A stretch of DNA of 64,000 nucleotides from Peptococcaceae bacterium (GTDB lineage: Bacteria; Bacillota; Desulfotomaculia; Desulfotomaculales; Desulfocucumaceae). The notes under the pieces are model-generated. The model did no database searches. It saw only the letters and a list, made by a program, of their open reading frames with translations, and was not told the origin of the DNA. This document shows positions 25,507 to 33,805 of the stretch, piece by piece; position 1 is the first letter of the stretch; each line of letters opens with the position of its first letter. The stretch covers positions 1-64,000 of the forward strand of contig JAILZP010000001.1 of assembly GCA_023512435.1 (NCBI GenBank), read 5' to 3'. The translations under genes were made by a program, and so were the position numbers.

Positions 25507-26022
25507 TTGAAAATCATCTATCACTGTTACGGGGGCACCCATTCCTCGGTGACGGCCGCCTGCATACACCTGGGGCTGCTGCCCCGGGACAGGGCGCCGG
25601 GATACGATGAACTGTTAAATCTGGACCTGTTTGACCGCCGGAATGTCTGCGACATAGGGAAAATAACCTTTGTGGGCCGGGACGGCCTGGGAAATGAAAT
25701 ATACGTGGTGGGGCGGCGCAGTCGCCCCAAATTGCTTTACAATGTCATCGAAGGCATGTCCCGGCTGTTTGATACCGGCCGGGACAGCCTGATGCTGGTT
25801 GACGTGTCGTCTTTCGTAAACTCCTCCATGAGGGCCGGAGGTTTCCTATCCAGGAGAATCGGCCTGGTCGGGATCGGAAGGCCCATCGTGGCCTGGGGAA
25901 CCCTGAGAAACTACAGGCGGCTGGCGGAGGCGGTGGAGGAGGTTTTGTCCATTCTGAGGCGGGGTCCCGAAACAAAGGACAAAAGGATAATACAGGCCGG
26001 AAGGCCGGAGGTTGCCTGTTGA
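25507..26022 (+). CDS. DUF3189 family protein, first copy
   Basis: 171 residues from TTG 25507, spaced 6 nt from GAGGAGGG (25493-25500); the open frame extends 24 nt upstream without a site. It starts KIIYHCYGGTHSSVTAACIH, a hydrophobic strand, a glycine-rich turn and a helix. This looks like a nucleotide- or phosphate-binding loop, although no classical Walker motif is present. DUF3189 proteins are found in sporeforming Firmicutes and have no known function. A divergent paralogue follows with a 4-nt overlap. Confidence 0.75.
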   Translation: MKIIYHCYGGTHSSVTAACIHLGLLPRDRAPGYDELLNLDLFDRRNVCDIGKITFVGRDGLGNEIYVVGRRSRPKLLYNVIEGMSRLFDTGRDSLMLVDVSSFVNSSMRAGGFLSRRIGLVGIGRPIVAWGTLRNYRRLAEAVEEVLSILRRGPETKDKRIIQAGRPEVAC

Positions 26023-26453
26023 AAACCCTGATCATAATCAGCAGCTGCAGATTTCCCCTTTCAGCCGCGGCCGGGTTCATCCTCACCGGGAGACTGCCGG
26101 ACCGTTACGCCCCGGGAAAGATATGGGAGGTATTCTCCGCCGCCGCCCTGAAGAATTGCGCCGAGGGCCGGATTTACTGGATCGGAGACACTGCCGGCGG
26201 GACCAGGGTGGCCGCCTTCACCGCCAGGTCCGGCAGGGGTATACTGAGGAACCTGGTCTCCTCCTTCCTGGATATTTACCAGATTGATCAAGACTGCTGC
26301 AGCATTGTGGAAATAAACACACCATCCAGCCTTTCCTTCGCCCTGGGCCAGGCTGTACTGGGACTTCCCCTGGTTTGCGGACTGGGGAGAATCCTGGTGG
26401 AAAAACACATAGAAAAAATTTACCCCGAACTGGTCAGATCCGTCCAAACTTGA
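26019..26453 (+). CDS. DUF3189-like protein, second divergent copy
   Basis: 144 residues from TTG 26019, overlapping the previous stop by 4 nt. It has the same layout as its neighbour: a first strand (KTLIIISSCRFPLSAAAGFI), a central GRIYWIGDTAGGTRVAAFT that aligns with KITFVGRDGLGNEIYVVG of the first copy, and a similar end (LGLPLVCGLGRILVEKHIEK). The first-loop glycines and histidine (GGTHSS) are replaced by SSCRFP, so if that loop binds a ligand in copy one, it does not in copy two. The pair may form a heterodimer of an active and an inactive subunit. Confidence 0.65.
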   Translation: MKTLIIISSCRFPLSAAAGFILTGRLPDRYAPGKIWEVFSAAALKNCAEGRIYWIGDTAGGTRVAAFTARSGRGILRNLVSSFLDIYQIDQDCCSIVEINTPSSLSFALGQAVLGLPLVCGLGRILVEKHIEKIYPELVRSVQT

Positions 26454-26528
26454 CTGCGGCTGCCAAATATCAGATAATTATACGAGAATTGCTGCATGTA
26501 GAAAAGTTGCCGGAAAGAGGAAACGAGT

Positions 26529-27848
26529 GTGAAAAAGCATGGCCTGACCGTGGGCCGTGTGGCGGCCGGAAGCATCGCCGGAGAGGCCGGGGTGGAGCCC
26601 GGAGACCTGGTTGTCTCGATCAACGGCCATGCCGTCACCGACGTGCTGGACTATCATTTTTACGGCCGGGACAGCCTGGTGGTCATGGAGCTGCAAAAAG
26701 AAAACGGGGAACGCCGGGAACTGGAGATAGAGAATGACCCGGGCCAGGGCCTGGGCATTGAATTCAAAACCACCGGGCTTGAAAAAATAACCCGCTGCGC
26801 CAACAAGTGCCTTTTCTGTTTTGTGGACCAGATGCCGGGGGGTTTGAGGAAAACCCTGTACATAAAAGACGACGACTACAGGCTTTCATTCCTGCAGGGG
26901 AGTTTCGTCACCCTGACCAACATGACCGAACGGGATCTCAACAGGGTTGCCGGGCTGAGATTAAGCCCCCTGTACGTATCGGTGCACACCACCAACCCGG
27001 AATTGCGCAGGAAAATGCTGGGGAATCCCAGGGCCGGGGAAATAATTGACCAGATCGGGTACCTGGCCCGCCGGGGAATTGAGATCCACTCCCAGGCGGT
27101 GATATGTCCGGGCATCAACGACGGCGGGGAACTGGAAAAAACCGTGGCCGACCTGGCGGGCCTGTGGCCGGGAGTAAGGTCCCTGGCGGTGGTGCCGGTG
27201 GGGATCACAAGCCTTCGGGACGGCCTTTTCCCCCTGAGGCGGTTCAGCCCGGCCGAAGCCGCCGGAATAGTGGAAAGGGTGCGGGAATGGCAGAAGACCT
27301 TCCTGAAATCCTTCAATTACCCTTTTGTTTTCGCCGGAGACGAGTTTTACTTCCTGGCCGGGAGGAGGGTTCCCCCGCGCCGGTGGTACGCCGACTTTCC
27401 GCAGACCGAAAACGGCGTGGGCCTGACCAGGCTGTTCCTGGACCGGTGGGCGGGGGTGAGGAAAAAGCTGCCCCCCCGGATAAAGAAGCCCCTGTCTGTC
27501 TGCCTGGTCACCGGTGCGCTGGGCCGGATGATCATGGAACCCGTGGCCGGCCGGCTGAACCGGGTGGAAAACCTGCGGGCCGGAGTTCTGGCCGTGCGGA
27601 ACGGTTTTTTCGGCCCCACGGTAACGGTGGCCGGCCTGCTGACCGGGAGGGACATACTGAAGCACCGGGACGAACTGAAAAAATGGGACCTGGTGATCCT
27701 GCCGGATTCCATGCTGCGCCGGGACGGCCCCATAACCCTGGACGGCATGTCCCCGGAGGACCTGGAGCGGACTGTCGGCAGGCCCGTCAGAACTGCTTCG
27801 GGTCCGGCGCAGATGGTCAGGGTGATCAGAGAGGCGGCTGGTGATTGA
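26529..27848 (+). CDS. Radical-SAM/PDZ protein of the DUF512 family
   Basis: 439 residues from GTG 26529. Residues about 1-70 form a PDZ-like domain (AGEAGVEPGDLVVSINGHAV). The motif RCANKCLFCFVDQMPGGL is a C-x3-C-x2-C radical-SAM cluster site, followed by DDDYRLSFLQGSFVTLTNM and SVHTTNPELRRKMLGNP. The DUF512 domain is in the C-terminal half (GDEFYFLAGRRVPPRRWYAD, VCLVTGALGRMI). The family is conserved next to der in many clostridia and is therefore suspected to act in ribosome or GTPase-linked biology, but the reaction is unknown. The stop is directly followed by the der ATG. Confidence 0.85.
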   Translation: MKKHGLTVGRVAAGSIAGEAGVEPGDLVVSINGHAVTDVLDYHFYGRDSLVVMELQKENGERRELEIENDPGQGLGIEFKTTGLEKITRCANKCLFCFVDQMPGGLRKTLYIKDDDYRLSFLQGSFVTLTNMTERDLNRVAGLRLSPLYVSVHTTNPELRRKMLGNPRAGEIIDQIGYLARRGIEIHSQAVICPGINDGGELEKTVADLAGLWPGVRSLAVVPVGITSLRDGLFPLRRFSPAEAAGIVERVREWQKTFLKSFNYPFVFAGDEFYFLAGRRVPPRRWYADFPQTENGVGLTRLFLDRWAGVRKKLPPRIKKPLSVCLVTGALGRMIMEPVAGRLNRVENLRAGVLAVRNGFFGPTVTVAGLLTGRDILKHRDELKKWDLVILPDSMLRRDGPITLDGMSPEDLERTVGRPVRTASGPAQMVRVIREAAGD

Positions 27849-29177
27849 ATGTCAAAGCCAATCGTGGCCATCGTGGGAAGGCCCAATGTGGGGAAATCCA
27901 CGCTGTTCAACCGCATCGTGGGTGAGAGGCTGGCCATAGTTGATGATATGGCGGGTGTGACCAGGGACAGGCTTTACCAGGACGCCGAGTGGGCAGGCCG
28001 CGCCTTTACCCTGGTGGACACCGGCGGGCTGGATTTTTCCGAAAAGGACGAGATCACCGGCAATGTCAGGAAACAGGCGGAAATCGCCATCAGGGAGGCC
28101 GACGTGGTCCTGTTCGTGGTGGATGCCCGGGCCGGCCTGACTCCCGGCGACCGGGAAATTGCCGGAGTTTTGAGAAGGGCCGGCAAACCGGTGATCCTGG
28201 TGGCCAACAAGGTGGAAAACTTCCAGGAACAGAAGGAATATCTCGAATTTTACGGTCTCGGCCTGGGGGATCCGGTCCCGGTTTCGGCCGCCCAGGGCCT
28301 CAACACCGGCGACATGATGGACGCCGTGGTGGATAACCTGCCGGAGTCAGCGGAGGAAGACGGGGAACCGGACCTGGTCAGGATTGCCGTCATCGGCCGG
28401 CCCAACGTGGGCAAGTCTTCCCTGGTGAACAGGATTCTAGGCGAGGATCGGGTCATCGTGAGCAATGTGCCGGGAACCACCAGGGATGCCATAGACACCT
28501 GCTTTGAACGGGACGGACGGCGCTACATACTGATCGACACGGCGGGAATCAGGAGAAAGAGCCGCATAGACCTGTCAACCGAAAAGTACAGCGTGATCAG
28601 GGCGCTGAGGGCCGTGGACCGCAGCGGCGTGGTCCTGCTGGTGATCGACGCGGTGGACGGGGTGACCGAACAGGACAAAAGGATCGCCGGCTACGCCCAC
28701 GACCAGGGAAAGGCCTCGGTGATCGCGGTGAACAAGTGGGACCTGGTCAAAAAGGACGAAAAGACGATGGACAGGTACACCGCCGTGATCCGGGAGGAGC
28801 TTGGCTTTATCAGGTACGCCCCGGTTGTCTTCGTATCGGCCCTGACCGGCCAGAGGACGGGCAAAATCCTCCGGGCGGTGGATGCCGCCTCCGAAAGCCA
28901 CAGCCTGAGGGTATCCACGCCGGGCCTGAACAGCCTGATCAGGGAATCGGTTTTGCAGAACCCGCCCCCATCGTACAAAACCCGGCGCCTTAAAATATAC
29001 TATGCCGTTCAGAACGGCGTCAGGCCGCCGAAATTTACTTTTTTTGTCAATGACCCTGACCTGGCCCACTTTTCTTACCTGCGCTACCTGGAAAACCAGA
29101 TCCGGTCGGCTTACGGCTTTGAAGGCACCCCGGTGAGGCTGCTGCTCAGGAAGAAGAAAGAAGGGATTGGGGATTAG
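27849..29177 (+). CDS. der: Ribosome biogenesis GTPase Der (EngA)
   Basis: 442 residues with two tandem G domains and a KH-like C-terminal domain. First G domain: VGRPNVGKSTLFNRIVG, DTGGLDF, NKVE. Second G domain: IGRPNVGKSSLVNRILGE, DTAGIRRKS, NKWD. The KH-like domain includes PPSYKTRRLKIYYAVQNG. Der is needed for 50S subunit assembly. The stop codon is in a heptad repeat: the last four codons and stop (GGG ATT GGG GAT TAG, residues G-I-G-D) are the first two units of the array at 29163. A normal Der usually ends near the RKK cluster, so the tail is repeat-derived. Confidence 0.96.
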   Translation: MSKPIVAIVGRPNVGKSTLFNRIVGERLAIVDDMAGVTRDRLYQDAEWAGRAFTLVDTGGLDFSEKDEITGNVRKQAEIAIREADVVLFVVDARAGLTPGDREIAGVLRRAGKPVILVANKVENFQEQKEYLEFYGLGLGDPVPVSAAQGLNTGDMMDAVVDNLPESAEEDGEPDLVRIAVIGRPNVGKSSLVNRILGEDRVIVSNVPGTTRDAIDTCFERDGRRYILIDTAGIRRKSRIDLSTEKYSVIRALRAVDRSGVVLLVIDAVDGVTEQDKRIAGYAHDQGKASVIAVNKWDLVKKDEKTMDRYTAVIREELGFIRYAPVVFVSALTGQRTGKILRAVDAASESHSLRVSTPGLNSLIRESVLQNPPPSYKTRRLKIYYAVQNGVRPPKFTFFVNDPDLAHFSYLRYLENQIRSAYGFEGTPVRLLLRKKKEGIGD

Positions 29178-29231
29178 GGAGCCATATTGCAGCTAGCGAC
29201 TAGCAGCTAGCGACTAGATGCTAGAAGCTGG
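29163..29231. repeat. Heptad array, GGGATTN then CAGCTAG/CGACTAG
   Basis: GGGATTG, GGGATTA, GGGAGCC (29163-29183), then after 6 nt CAGCTAG, CGACTAG, CAGCTAG, CGACTAG, ATGCTAG, AAGCTGG (29190-29231). The first units overlap the end of der. The second block alternates two units exactly. Confidence 0.85.
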
Positions 29232-29254
29232 AAAGAAGGGCGGGTGAGTTAAAA

Positions 29255-29842
29255 ATGCCGGTCGTGACTGCCGTCATTGCCAGCTACCTGGTTGGTTCGA
29301 TACCCTTCGGCTATATAATCGGAAAAATGAAGGGGGTTGACATAAGACAGCACGGCAGCGGCAACATAGGCGCCACCAATGTCTGGCGCACCGTCGGGCC
29401 CGGCTGGGGGCTGCTGGCCCTGGTCCTGGACGCACTGAAGGGTGCGGCGGGAGTGGGCATGGGAAAACTGGCCGGCATCGACGGCGTGGAATTGCTTGCC
29501 GGGATAGCCGCGCTGCTGGGCCACGCCTTTCCGGTCTTCCTGGGATTCAGGGGGGGCAAAATCATTGCCGCCGGCCTGGGGGTAATGACCGCCCTGGCGC
29601 CGCTGGTGGCCCTCATAGCCGTGATCATTTTCGCCGTGGTGGTCCTTTTCACCCGCTACGTGTCCCTAGGTTCCATTTGCGGCGCCCTGTCGGTGCCCAT
29701 GTTGCTGGCCCTGTTTCAATACAGCAGCCTGTACCTTCTTTTCGGGGTAGTCGTCTGCCTTTTCGCGGTGCTTAAGCACATCCCCAACATCAGGAGGCTC
29801 CTGGCGGGGACCGAGTCCAGGATAAATTTCAGGAAACCATAG
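29255..29842 (+). CDS. plsY: Acyl-phosphate:glycerol-3-phosphate acyltransferase PlsY
   Basis: 195 residues, a five-span membrane protein. Signature loops: YLVGSIPFGYIIGKMKGVDI, RQHGSGNIGATNVWRTVG, LLGHAFPVFLGFRGGKIIAA and VLKHIPNIRRLLAGTESRIN. It makes lysophosphatidic acid from acyl phosphate and glycerol 3-phosphate, upstream of PlsC. The preceding gap is mostly heptad repeat; the ribosome binding site is within AAGGGCGGG. It is followed closely by gpsA, which supplies its substrate. Confidence 0.95.
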   Translation: MPVVTAVIASYLVGSIPFGYIIGKMKGVDIRQHGSGNIGATNVWRTVGPGWGLLALVLDALKGAAGVGMGKLAGIDGVELLAGIAALLGHAFPVFLGFRGGKIIAAGLGVMTALAPLVALIAVIIFAVVVLFTRYVSLGSICGALSVPMLLALFQYSSLYLLFGVVVCLFAVLKHIPNIRRLLAGTESRINFRKP

Positions 29843-29859
29843 TTCGGAGGTAAAATTTA

Positions 29860-30894
29860 TTGGACGGGGAAAAAATCGCCATCCTGGGAGCCGGGAGCTG
29901 GGGAACCGCCCTGGCCGTTCACCTGGCCAGAAAGGGCTTAAGACCCGTTCTCTGGTCCCGCCGGCCCGGACTGGCGGAGGAAATTCTGCATACCCGGAGA
30001 AACAGCAGGTACCTGCCCGAAGCCGTGATCCCGGAAAACGTGATTCCCAGCGCCGACCTGGAGGAAGCGGCCGGCAACGCCGGGGTGCTGATAACGGCGG
30101 TGCCTTCCCACGCCTTCCGGGAGGTGATGCTGGAGGCCCGTTTGTGCTCGAGGCCGCAGGCCCTTGTTATCAACGGGGCCAAGGGCATCGACGAGAATTC
30201 CTTGCAGCGGATGTCGGAAATATACCTGGAGATTTCTGGCGAGACAACCAATTTCGCCGTCCTGTCGGGCCCCAGCCACGCCGAGGAAGTGTGCCTGGGC
30301 ATGCCCACCGCGGTGGTGGTGGCGTCCCACGACGGCGGCAGCGCCGCCCGGGCCCAAAACCTGCTGATGTCGCCGGATTTCAGGGTTTACACCAATTCCG
30401 ACGTGACCGGAGTCGAGCTGGGCGGGTCGCTGAAAAACATCATCGCCCTTGGCACAGGAATAGCCGATGGACTGGGCTACGGGGACAACACCAAGGCCGC
30501 CCTGGTCACCAGGGGACTGGCCGAAATAGCACGCCTGGGCTCGGCTATGGGGGCCAGCCCCATGACTTTCGCCGGGCTGGCCGGGGTGGGCGACCTCATC
30601 GTCACCTGCACCAGCATGCACAGCAGAAACAGGAGGGCCGGGATTGAGATCGGAAAGGGGAAAACCCTGGAAGAGGCCCTGGCCGCGGTAAGAATGGTGG
30701 TGGAGGGGGTCAGGACCACCCGGGCGGCCAGGAAGCTTTCCCTGCGGCACGGGGTCGAAATGCCCATTACCGACCAGATGTACAAGGTCCTGTTCGAGGG
30801 CAAAAACCCGCGGGAAGCCGTGGCTGACCTGATGGGCAGGGGCAGGAAGGAAGAGATGGAGGACATCGGCGTAAATTTAAAATATGACATATGA
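29860..30894 (+). CDS. gpsA: NAD(P)-dependent glycerol-3-phosphate dehydrogenase
   Basis: 344 residues from TTG 29860 with CGGAGG 8-9 nt upstream. Rossmann motif ILGAGSWGTALAVHLA, then NGAKGIDENSL, LSGPSHAEEVCLGMPTAVVV, the catalytic lysine region GSLKNIIALGTGIADGLGYG and LAGVGDLIVTCTSMHSRNR. It reduces dihydroxyacetone phosphate to glycerol 3-phosphate for phospholipid synthesis. With plsY it forms a two-gene lipid unit placed between der and spoIVA, as in Bacillus (der-gpsA-spoIVA). Confidence 0.96.
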   Translation: MDGEKIAILGAGSWGTALAVHLARKGLRPVLWSRRPGLAEEILHTRRNSRYLPEAVIPENVIPSADLEEAAGNAGVLITAVPSHAFREVMLEARLCSRPQALVINGAKGIDENSLQRMSEIYLEISGETTNFAVLSGPSHAEEVCLGMPTAVVVASHDGGSAARAQNLLMSPDFRVYTNSDVTGVELGGSLKNIIALGTGIADGLGYGDNTKAALVTRGLAEIARLGSAMGASPMTFAGLAGVGDLIVTCTSMHSRNRRAGIEIGKGKTLEEALAAVRMVVEGVRTTRAARKLSLRHGVEMPITDQMYKVLFEGKNPREAVADLMGRGRKEEMEDIGVNLKYDI

Positions 30895-30909
30895 AGGGAG
30901 ACTGGCGGC

Positions 30910-31431
30910 ATGATCATTGTGGAATACCAGGGCAAAAGGCCCCGGATTGCCGAGGGAGTTTTCATCGCCCCCACCGCCGTTATAATCGGGGACGTCACCG
31001 TGGGGGAGGGATCCAGCATCTGGTACGGGGCAGTTTTAAGGGGGGACTTCGGCAAAATAACCATCGGCAGGAACACCAGCATCCAGGATAACGTGGTCAT
31101 CCACATGACCCCCGGCGCCGAGACCAGCATCGGCGACAACTGCACCATCGCCCACGGGGCGGTCCTGCACACGGCAAAGGTGGGCAACGGCTGCGTGGTG
31201 GGGATGAACGCCGTTTTGCTGGACAACTGCGAGATTGGCGAACAAAGCATGATTGCCGCCGGGAGCGTTGTTTCCTCTGGGGCGGTCATCCCGGCCAGGC
31301 ACCTGGCCGCCGGCTCCCCGGCGGAGCCGAAGAAGGAGATTTCCGGCCAGGCCCTGAGCTGGGTTACCGCCAGTTCAATGGCTTATTCTCACCTGGCCAA
31401 AACATACCTGGAACAGGGGCTTGATAAATAA
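30910..31431 (+). CDS. Gamma-class carbonic anhydrase-like hexapeptide protein
   Basis: 173 residues of left-handed beta-helix (IGDVTVGEGSSIWYGAVLRG, IGDNCTIAHGAVLHTAKVGN). The three zinc-ligand histidines of the family are visible: one in NVVIHMTPG and two in the AHGAVLH segment. Proteins of this type are often inactive or serve as scaffolds, so carbonic anhydrase activity is only possible. ATG 30910 follows gpsA by 15 nt, so it may share that transcript, which ends at the terminator at 31453. Confidence 0.85.
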   Translation: MIIVEYQGKRPRIAEGVFIAPTAVIIGDVTVGEGSSIWYGAVLRGDFGKITIGRNTSIQDNVVIHMTPGAETSIGDNCTIAHGAVLHTAKVGNGCVVGMNAVLLDNCEIGEQSMIAAGSVVSSGAVIPARHLAAGSPAEPKKEISGQALSWVTASSMAYSHLAKTYLEQGLDK

Positions 31432-31452
31432 CCTCATCAGGAATTGAATACC

Positions 31453-31476
31453 GCCGCCCGCAAGGGCGGCTTTTTC
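31453..31476 (+). terminator. Terminator of the plsY-gpsA-carbonic-anhydrase unit
   Basis: A perfect 7-bp stem GCCGCCC (31453-31459) / GGGCGGC (31464-31470), tetraloop GCAA, followed by TTTTT. Confidence 0.85.
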
Positions 31477-31533
31477 ATCCCATCTGTAATATTCCGGACA
31501 GCCCTTCATATATATATATTGTTAATGTATGCC

Positions 31534-31562
31534 ACTGGAAAAAAACTGCACCGGTTTCCAGT
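31534..31562 (+). promoter_or_regulatory. Inverted repeat in the spoIVA upstream region
   Basis: Arms ACTGGAAA (31534-31541) and TTTCCAGT (31555-31562) are perfectly complementary around a 13-nt loop. It lies about 110 nt before spoIVA in a 238-nt gap. It could be an operator or a leader stem. I cannot place a convincing SigE promoter in the gap. Confidence 0.35.
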
Positions 31563-31669
31563 CTTCACAGACCCGCCACAGTTGACCGTCCTGTGACCGG
31601 GTTGGGGGGGATGCTAACAGTTTTGGGCTTAATTATATATGTTTTAAATCTTTTCAAGGAGGGAGTGTA

Positions 31670-33148
31670 ATGGAAAAAAACGACATCTTCAGGGATATAG
31701 CAGAAAGAACCGGCGGCGACCTGTACCTCGGCGTCAGCGGCGGAGTGAGAACGGGAAAATCGACCTTTATCAAAAAGTTCATGGAACTGCTGGTCATTCC
31801 AAATATCAAGAATCCCCACGAAAGGGAAAGGGCACGGGATGAACTGCCCCAGAGCGGGGCGGGCAGGACCATAATGACCACCGAGCCGAAGTTTGTGCCG
31901 AACGAAGCCGTGGAGGTAACCGTTTCCCCGGGGCTGAAGGTCAAGATCCGCCTGGTGGACTGCGTCGGATACAAGGTTGAGGGGGCCCTGGGATACGAGG
32001 AGGAAGAAGGCCCCCGCATGGTGCTGACACCCTGGTTCGAGGAGCCCATCCCGTTCCAGGAGGCCGCCGAACTGGGCACCAGGAAAGTCATCTCCGAGCA
32101 CTCCACCATGGGCATCGTGATTACCACCGACGGAAGCATCACCGACATTCCGCGGGAAAACTACGTGGAGGCCGAGGAGAGGGTTATCGAGGAATTCAAG
32201 GATATAAACCGGCCCTTCCTGGTGATCATGAACACCGTCGATCCCCAGTCCCCCGAAATGGCCGATCTATGCGAGGAGCTTGGCGAAAAGTACGATGTCC
32301 CCGTTCTTCCGGTCAACTGCGCGGACCTGACCCAAAAAGACATCCTTTCCATTCTGGAAAAGGTGCTCTACGAGTTCCCGGTGAACGAAGTCAATATTTC
32401 GCTTCCCCTCTGGGTGGAGGAACTGGACGGCAAGCACTGGCTGCGCAAGCAGTTTGAAGAGGCCGTGCAGGAGACCGTGCGCCACGTCCGGAGGCTGCGC
32501 GATATAAACAACGCGGTGGAAAACATGGGCGACTACGATTTTGTTTCCGGGGTAACCCTGAGCAAGATGGACATGGGCAGCGGGGTGGCCGCCATAGAAA
32601 TACATTCCAGGCCGGAGCTGTTTTACCGGGTCCTGTCCGAGGAAACAGGCTTCAAGGTGGAAGGCGACCACGAGCTGTTCAGGCTGGTCCGGGACCTTGC
32701 CGTGGCCAAGCGCGAATACGACAAGGTGGCGGTGGCGCTGCAGGAGGTCAGGGAAACCGGGTACGGGGTGGTTACCCCAAGGCTGGATGAAATGAACCTG
32801 GAGGAGCCGGAGCTTATCCGCCAGGGCAACCGCTTCGGGGTCAAGCTCAGGGCAAGCGCGCCTTCGCTGCACATCATCAGGGCCGACATCACCACCGAGA
32901 TCACGCCCATCATCGGCACCGAAAAGCAGTGCGAGGAGCTGGTGCGGTACATGCTCAACGAATTCGAGGAGAACCCGCAGAAAATATGGAACTCGGAGAT
33001 ATTCGGAAAGTCACTGCACGACCTGGTCAGGGAAGGCATCCAGAACAAGCTGCACAGAATGCCCGAAAACGCCCAGGTCAAGCTCCAGGAGACGCTGCAG
33101 CGGATTGTAAACGAGGGCGGCGGGGGCCTAATCTGCATAATCATCTAA
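31670..33148 (+). CDS. spoIVA: Stage IV sporulation protein A
   Basis: 492 residues from ATG 31670 with AAGGAGGGAGTG upstream. SpoIVA is the ATPase that polymerises around the forespore as the base of the spore coat. The Walker A site is GVSGGVRTGKSTFIKKFMEL; a Walker B-type region is KIRLVDCVGYKVEGALG; and GIVITTDGSITDIPRENYVE is strongly conserved. The C-terminus NEGGGGLICIII resembles the membrane-targeting end that interacts with SpoVM. Length equals the Bacillus protein. Confidence 0.97.
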   Translation: MEKNDIFRDIAERTGGDLYLGVSGGVRTGKSTFIKKFMELLVIPNIKNPHERERARDELPQSGAGRTIMTTEPKFVPNEAVEVTVSPGLKVKIRLVDCVGYKVEGALGYEEEEGPRMVLTPWFEEPIPFQEAAELGTRKVISEHSTMGIVITTDGSITDIPRENYVEAEERVIEEFKDINRPFLVIMNTVDPQSPEMADLCEELGEKYDVPVLPVNCADLTQKDILSILEKVLYEFPVNEVNISLPLWVEELDGKHWLRKQFEEAVQETVRHVRRLRDINNAVENMGDYDFVSGVTLSKMDMGSGVAAIEIHSRPELFYRVLSEETGFKVEGDHELFRLVRDLAVAKREYDKVAVALQEVRETGYGVVTPRLDEMNLEEPELIRQGNRFGVKLRASAPSLHIIRADITTEITPIIGTEKQCEELVRYMLNEFEENPQKIWNSEIFGKSLHDLVREGIQNKLHRMPENAQVKLQETLQRIVNEGGGGLICIII

Positions 33149-33149
33149 T

Positions 33150-33230
33150 CGGCCGAAAAAGGCCGGTTTTTTTTAATCGACGCGATCAGGGTCCCAATTC
33201 AGGGTCCAGCCGCCCACAGGCGGCATTTTT
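33150..33230 (+). terminator. Two consecutive terminators after spoIVA
   Basis: First hairpin CGGCC (33150-33154) / GGCCG (33161-33165) followed by GTTTTTTTT. Second hairpin GCCGCC (33209-33214) / GGCGGC (33219-33224), loop CACA, followed by ATTTTTTAT. Confidence 0.75.
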
Positions 33231-33244
33231 TATAAATGTTAATA

Positions 33245-33274
33245 TTGCCATAACTACCTGAATGATGATATAAT
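33245..33274 (+). promoter_or_regulatory. Promoter of the hom-thrB unit
   Basis: TTGCCA (33245-33250) and a perfect TATAAT (33269-33274) with an 18-nt spacer, about 50 nt before the ACT-domain gene. Confidence 0.6.
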
Positions 33275-33325
33275 GTCTACCATTGACGGAATATTATCCA
33301 TGCCACGCGGACAGGAGAGCGAAAA

Positions 33326-33805
33326 ATGCCTAAAACAGGTAAGGACAGGTTTTTTCTTGTGCAGGCAGACATACTTCCGGAGTCCATCCTGAAGGCTGTC
33401 AGGGCAAAAGAAATGCTGCTGAAGGGCGAGGCGTCCACCGTCAACGAGGCCGTGGCAAGGGTAAACCTGAGCCGGAGCGCGTATTACAAGTACAGGGACA
33501 GGGTTTTCCCGCTTCAGGCCGGAATTATCGGCAGGGATATAACCATCAACCTGACCCTGGAGCACCGGACCGGCGTGCTGTCGGGGGTTCTGGCCACCAT
33601 CGCCGCCGCGGGCGGGAACATAATCACCATCAACCAGGAAATGCCTTCCCATGGACAGGCCAGGGTGGGCATAAACCTTGAACTGGCGGAAATCACTGGA
33701 GACGTGGAAAAGCTGATCAGCGACATAAAGAAAATTGACGGTGTGAAAACGGTATCCCTGGAGAAAGGGATCCGCCGTCAGGGACAGGGAGGGGGAGGCA
33801 TATGA
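33326..33805 (+). CDS. ACT-domain protein (PheB / UPF0735 family)
   Basis: 159 residues. The N-terminal half (residues 1-65) has a helix-turn-helix-like helical segment, KGEASTVNEAVARVNLSRSA followed by YYKYRDRVFP. The C-terminal half is an ACT domain, INLTLEHRTGVLSGVLATIA and so on. The family occurs upstream of hom in many Firmicutes and is presumed to sense an amino acid of this pathway, perhaps as a regulator. It overlaps hom by 4 nt, the tightest possible coupling. Direct regulation of hom is inference. Confidence 0.82.
   Translation: MPKTGKDRFFLVQADILPESILKAVRAKEMLLKGEASTVNEAVARVNLSRSAYYKYRDRVFPLQAGIIGRDITINLTLEHRTGVLSGVLATIAAAGGNIITINQEMPSHGQARVGINLELAEITGDVEKLISDIKKIDGVKTVSLEKGIRRQGQGGGGI

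Noticed and set aside
31480-31669. SigE promoter of spoIVA
   Set aside because: Expected from the biology, and the AT-rich stretch at 31507-31530 was examined, but no pair of boxes with acceptable sequence and spacing was found.
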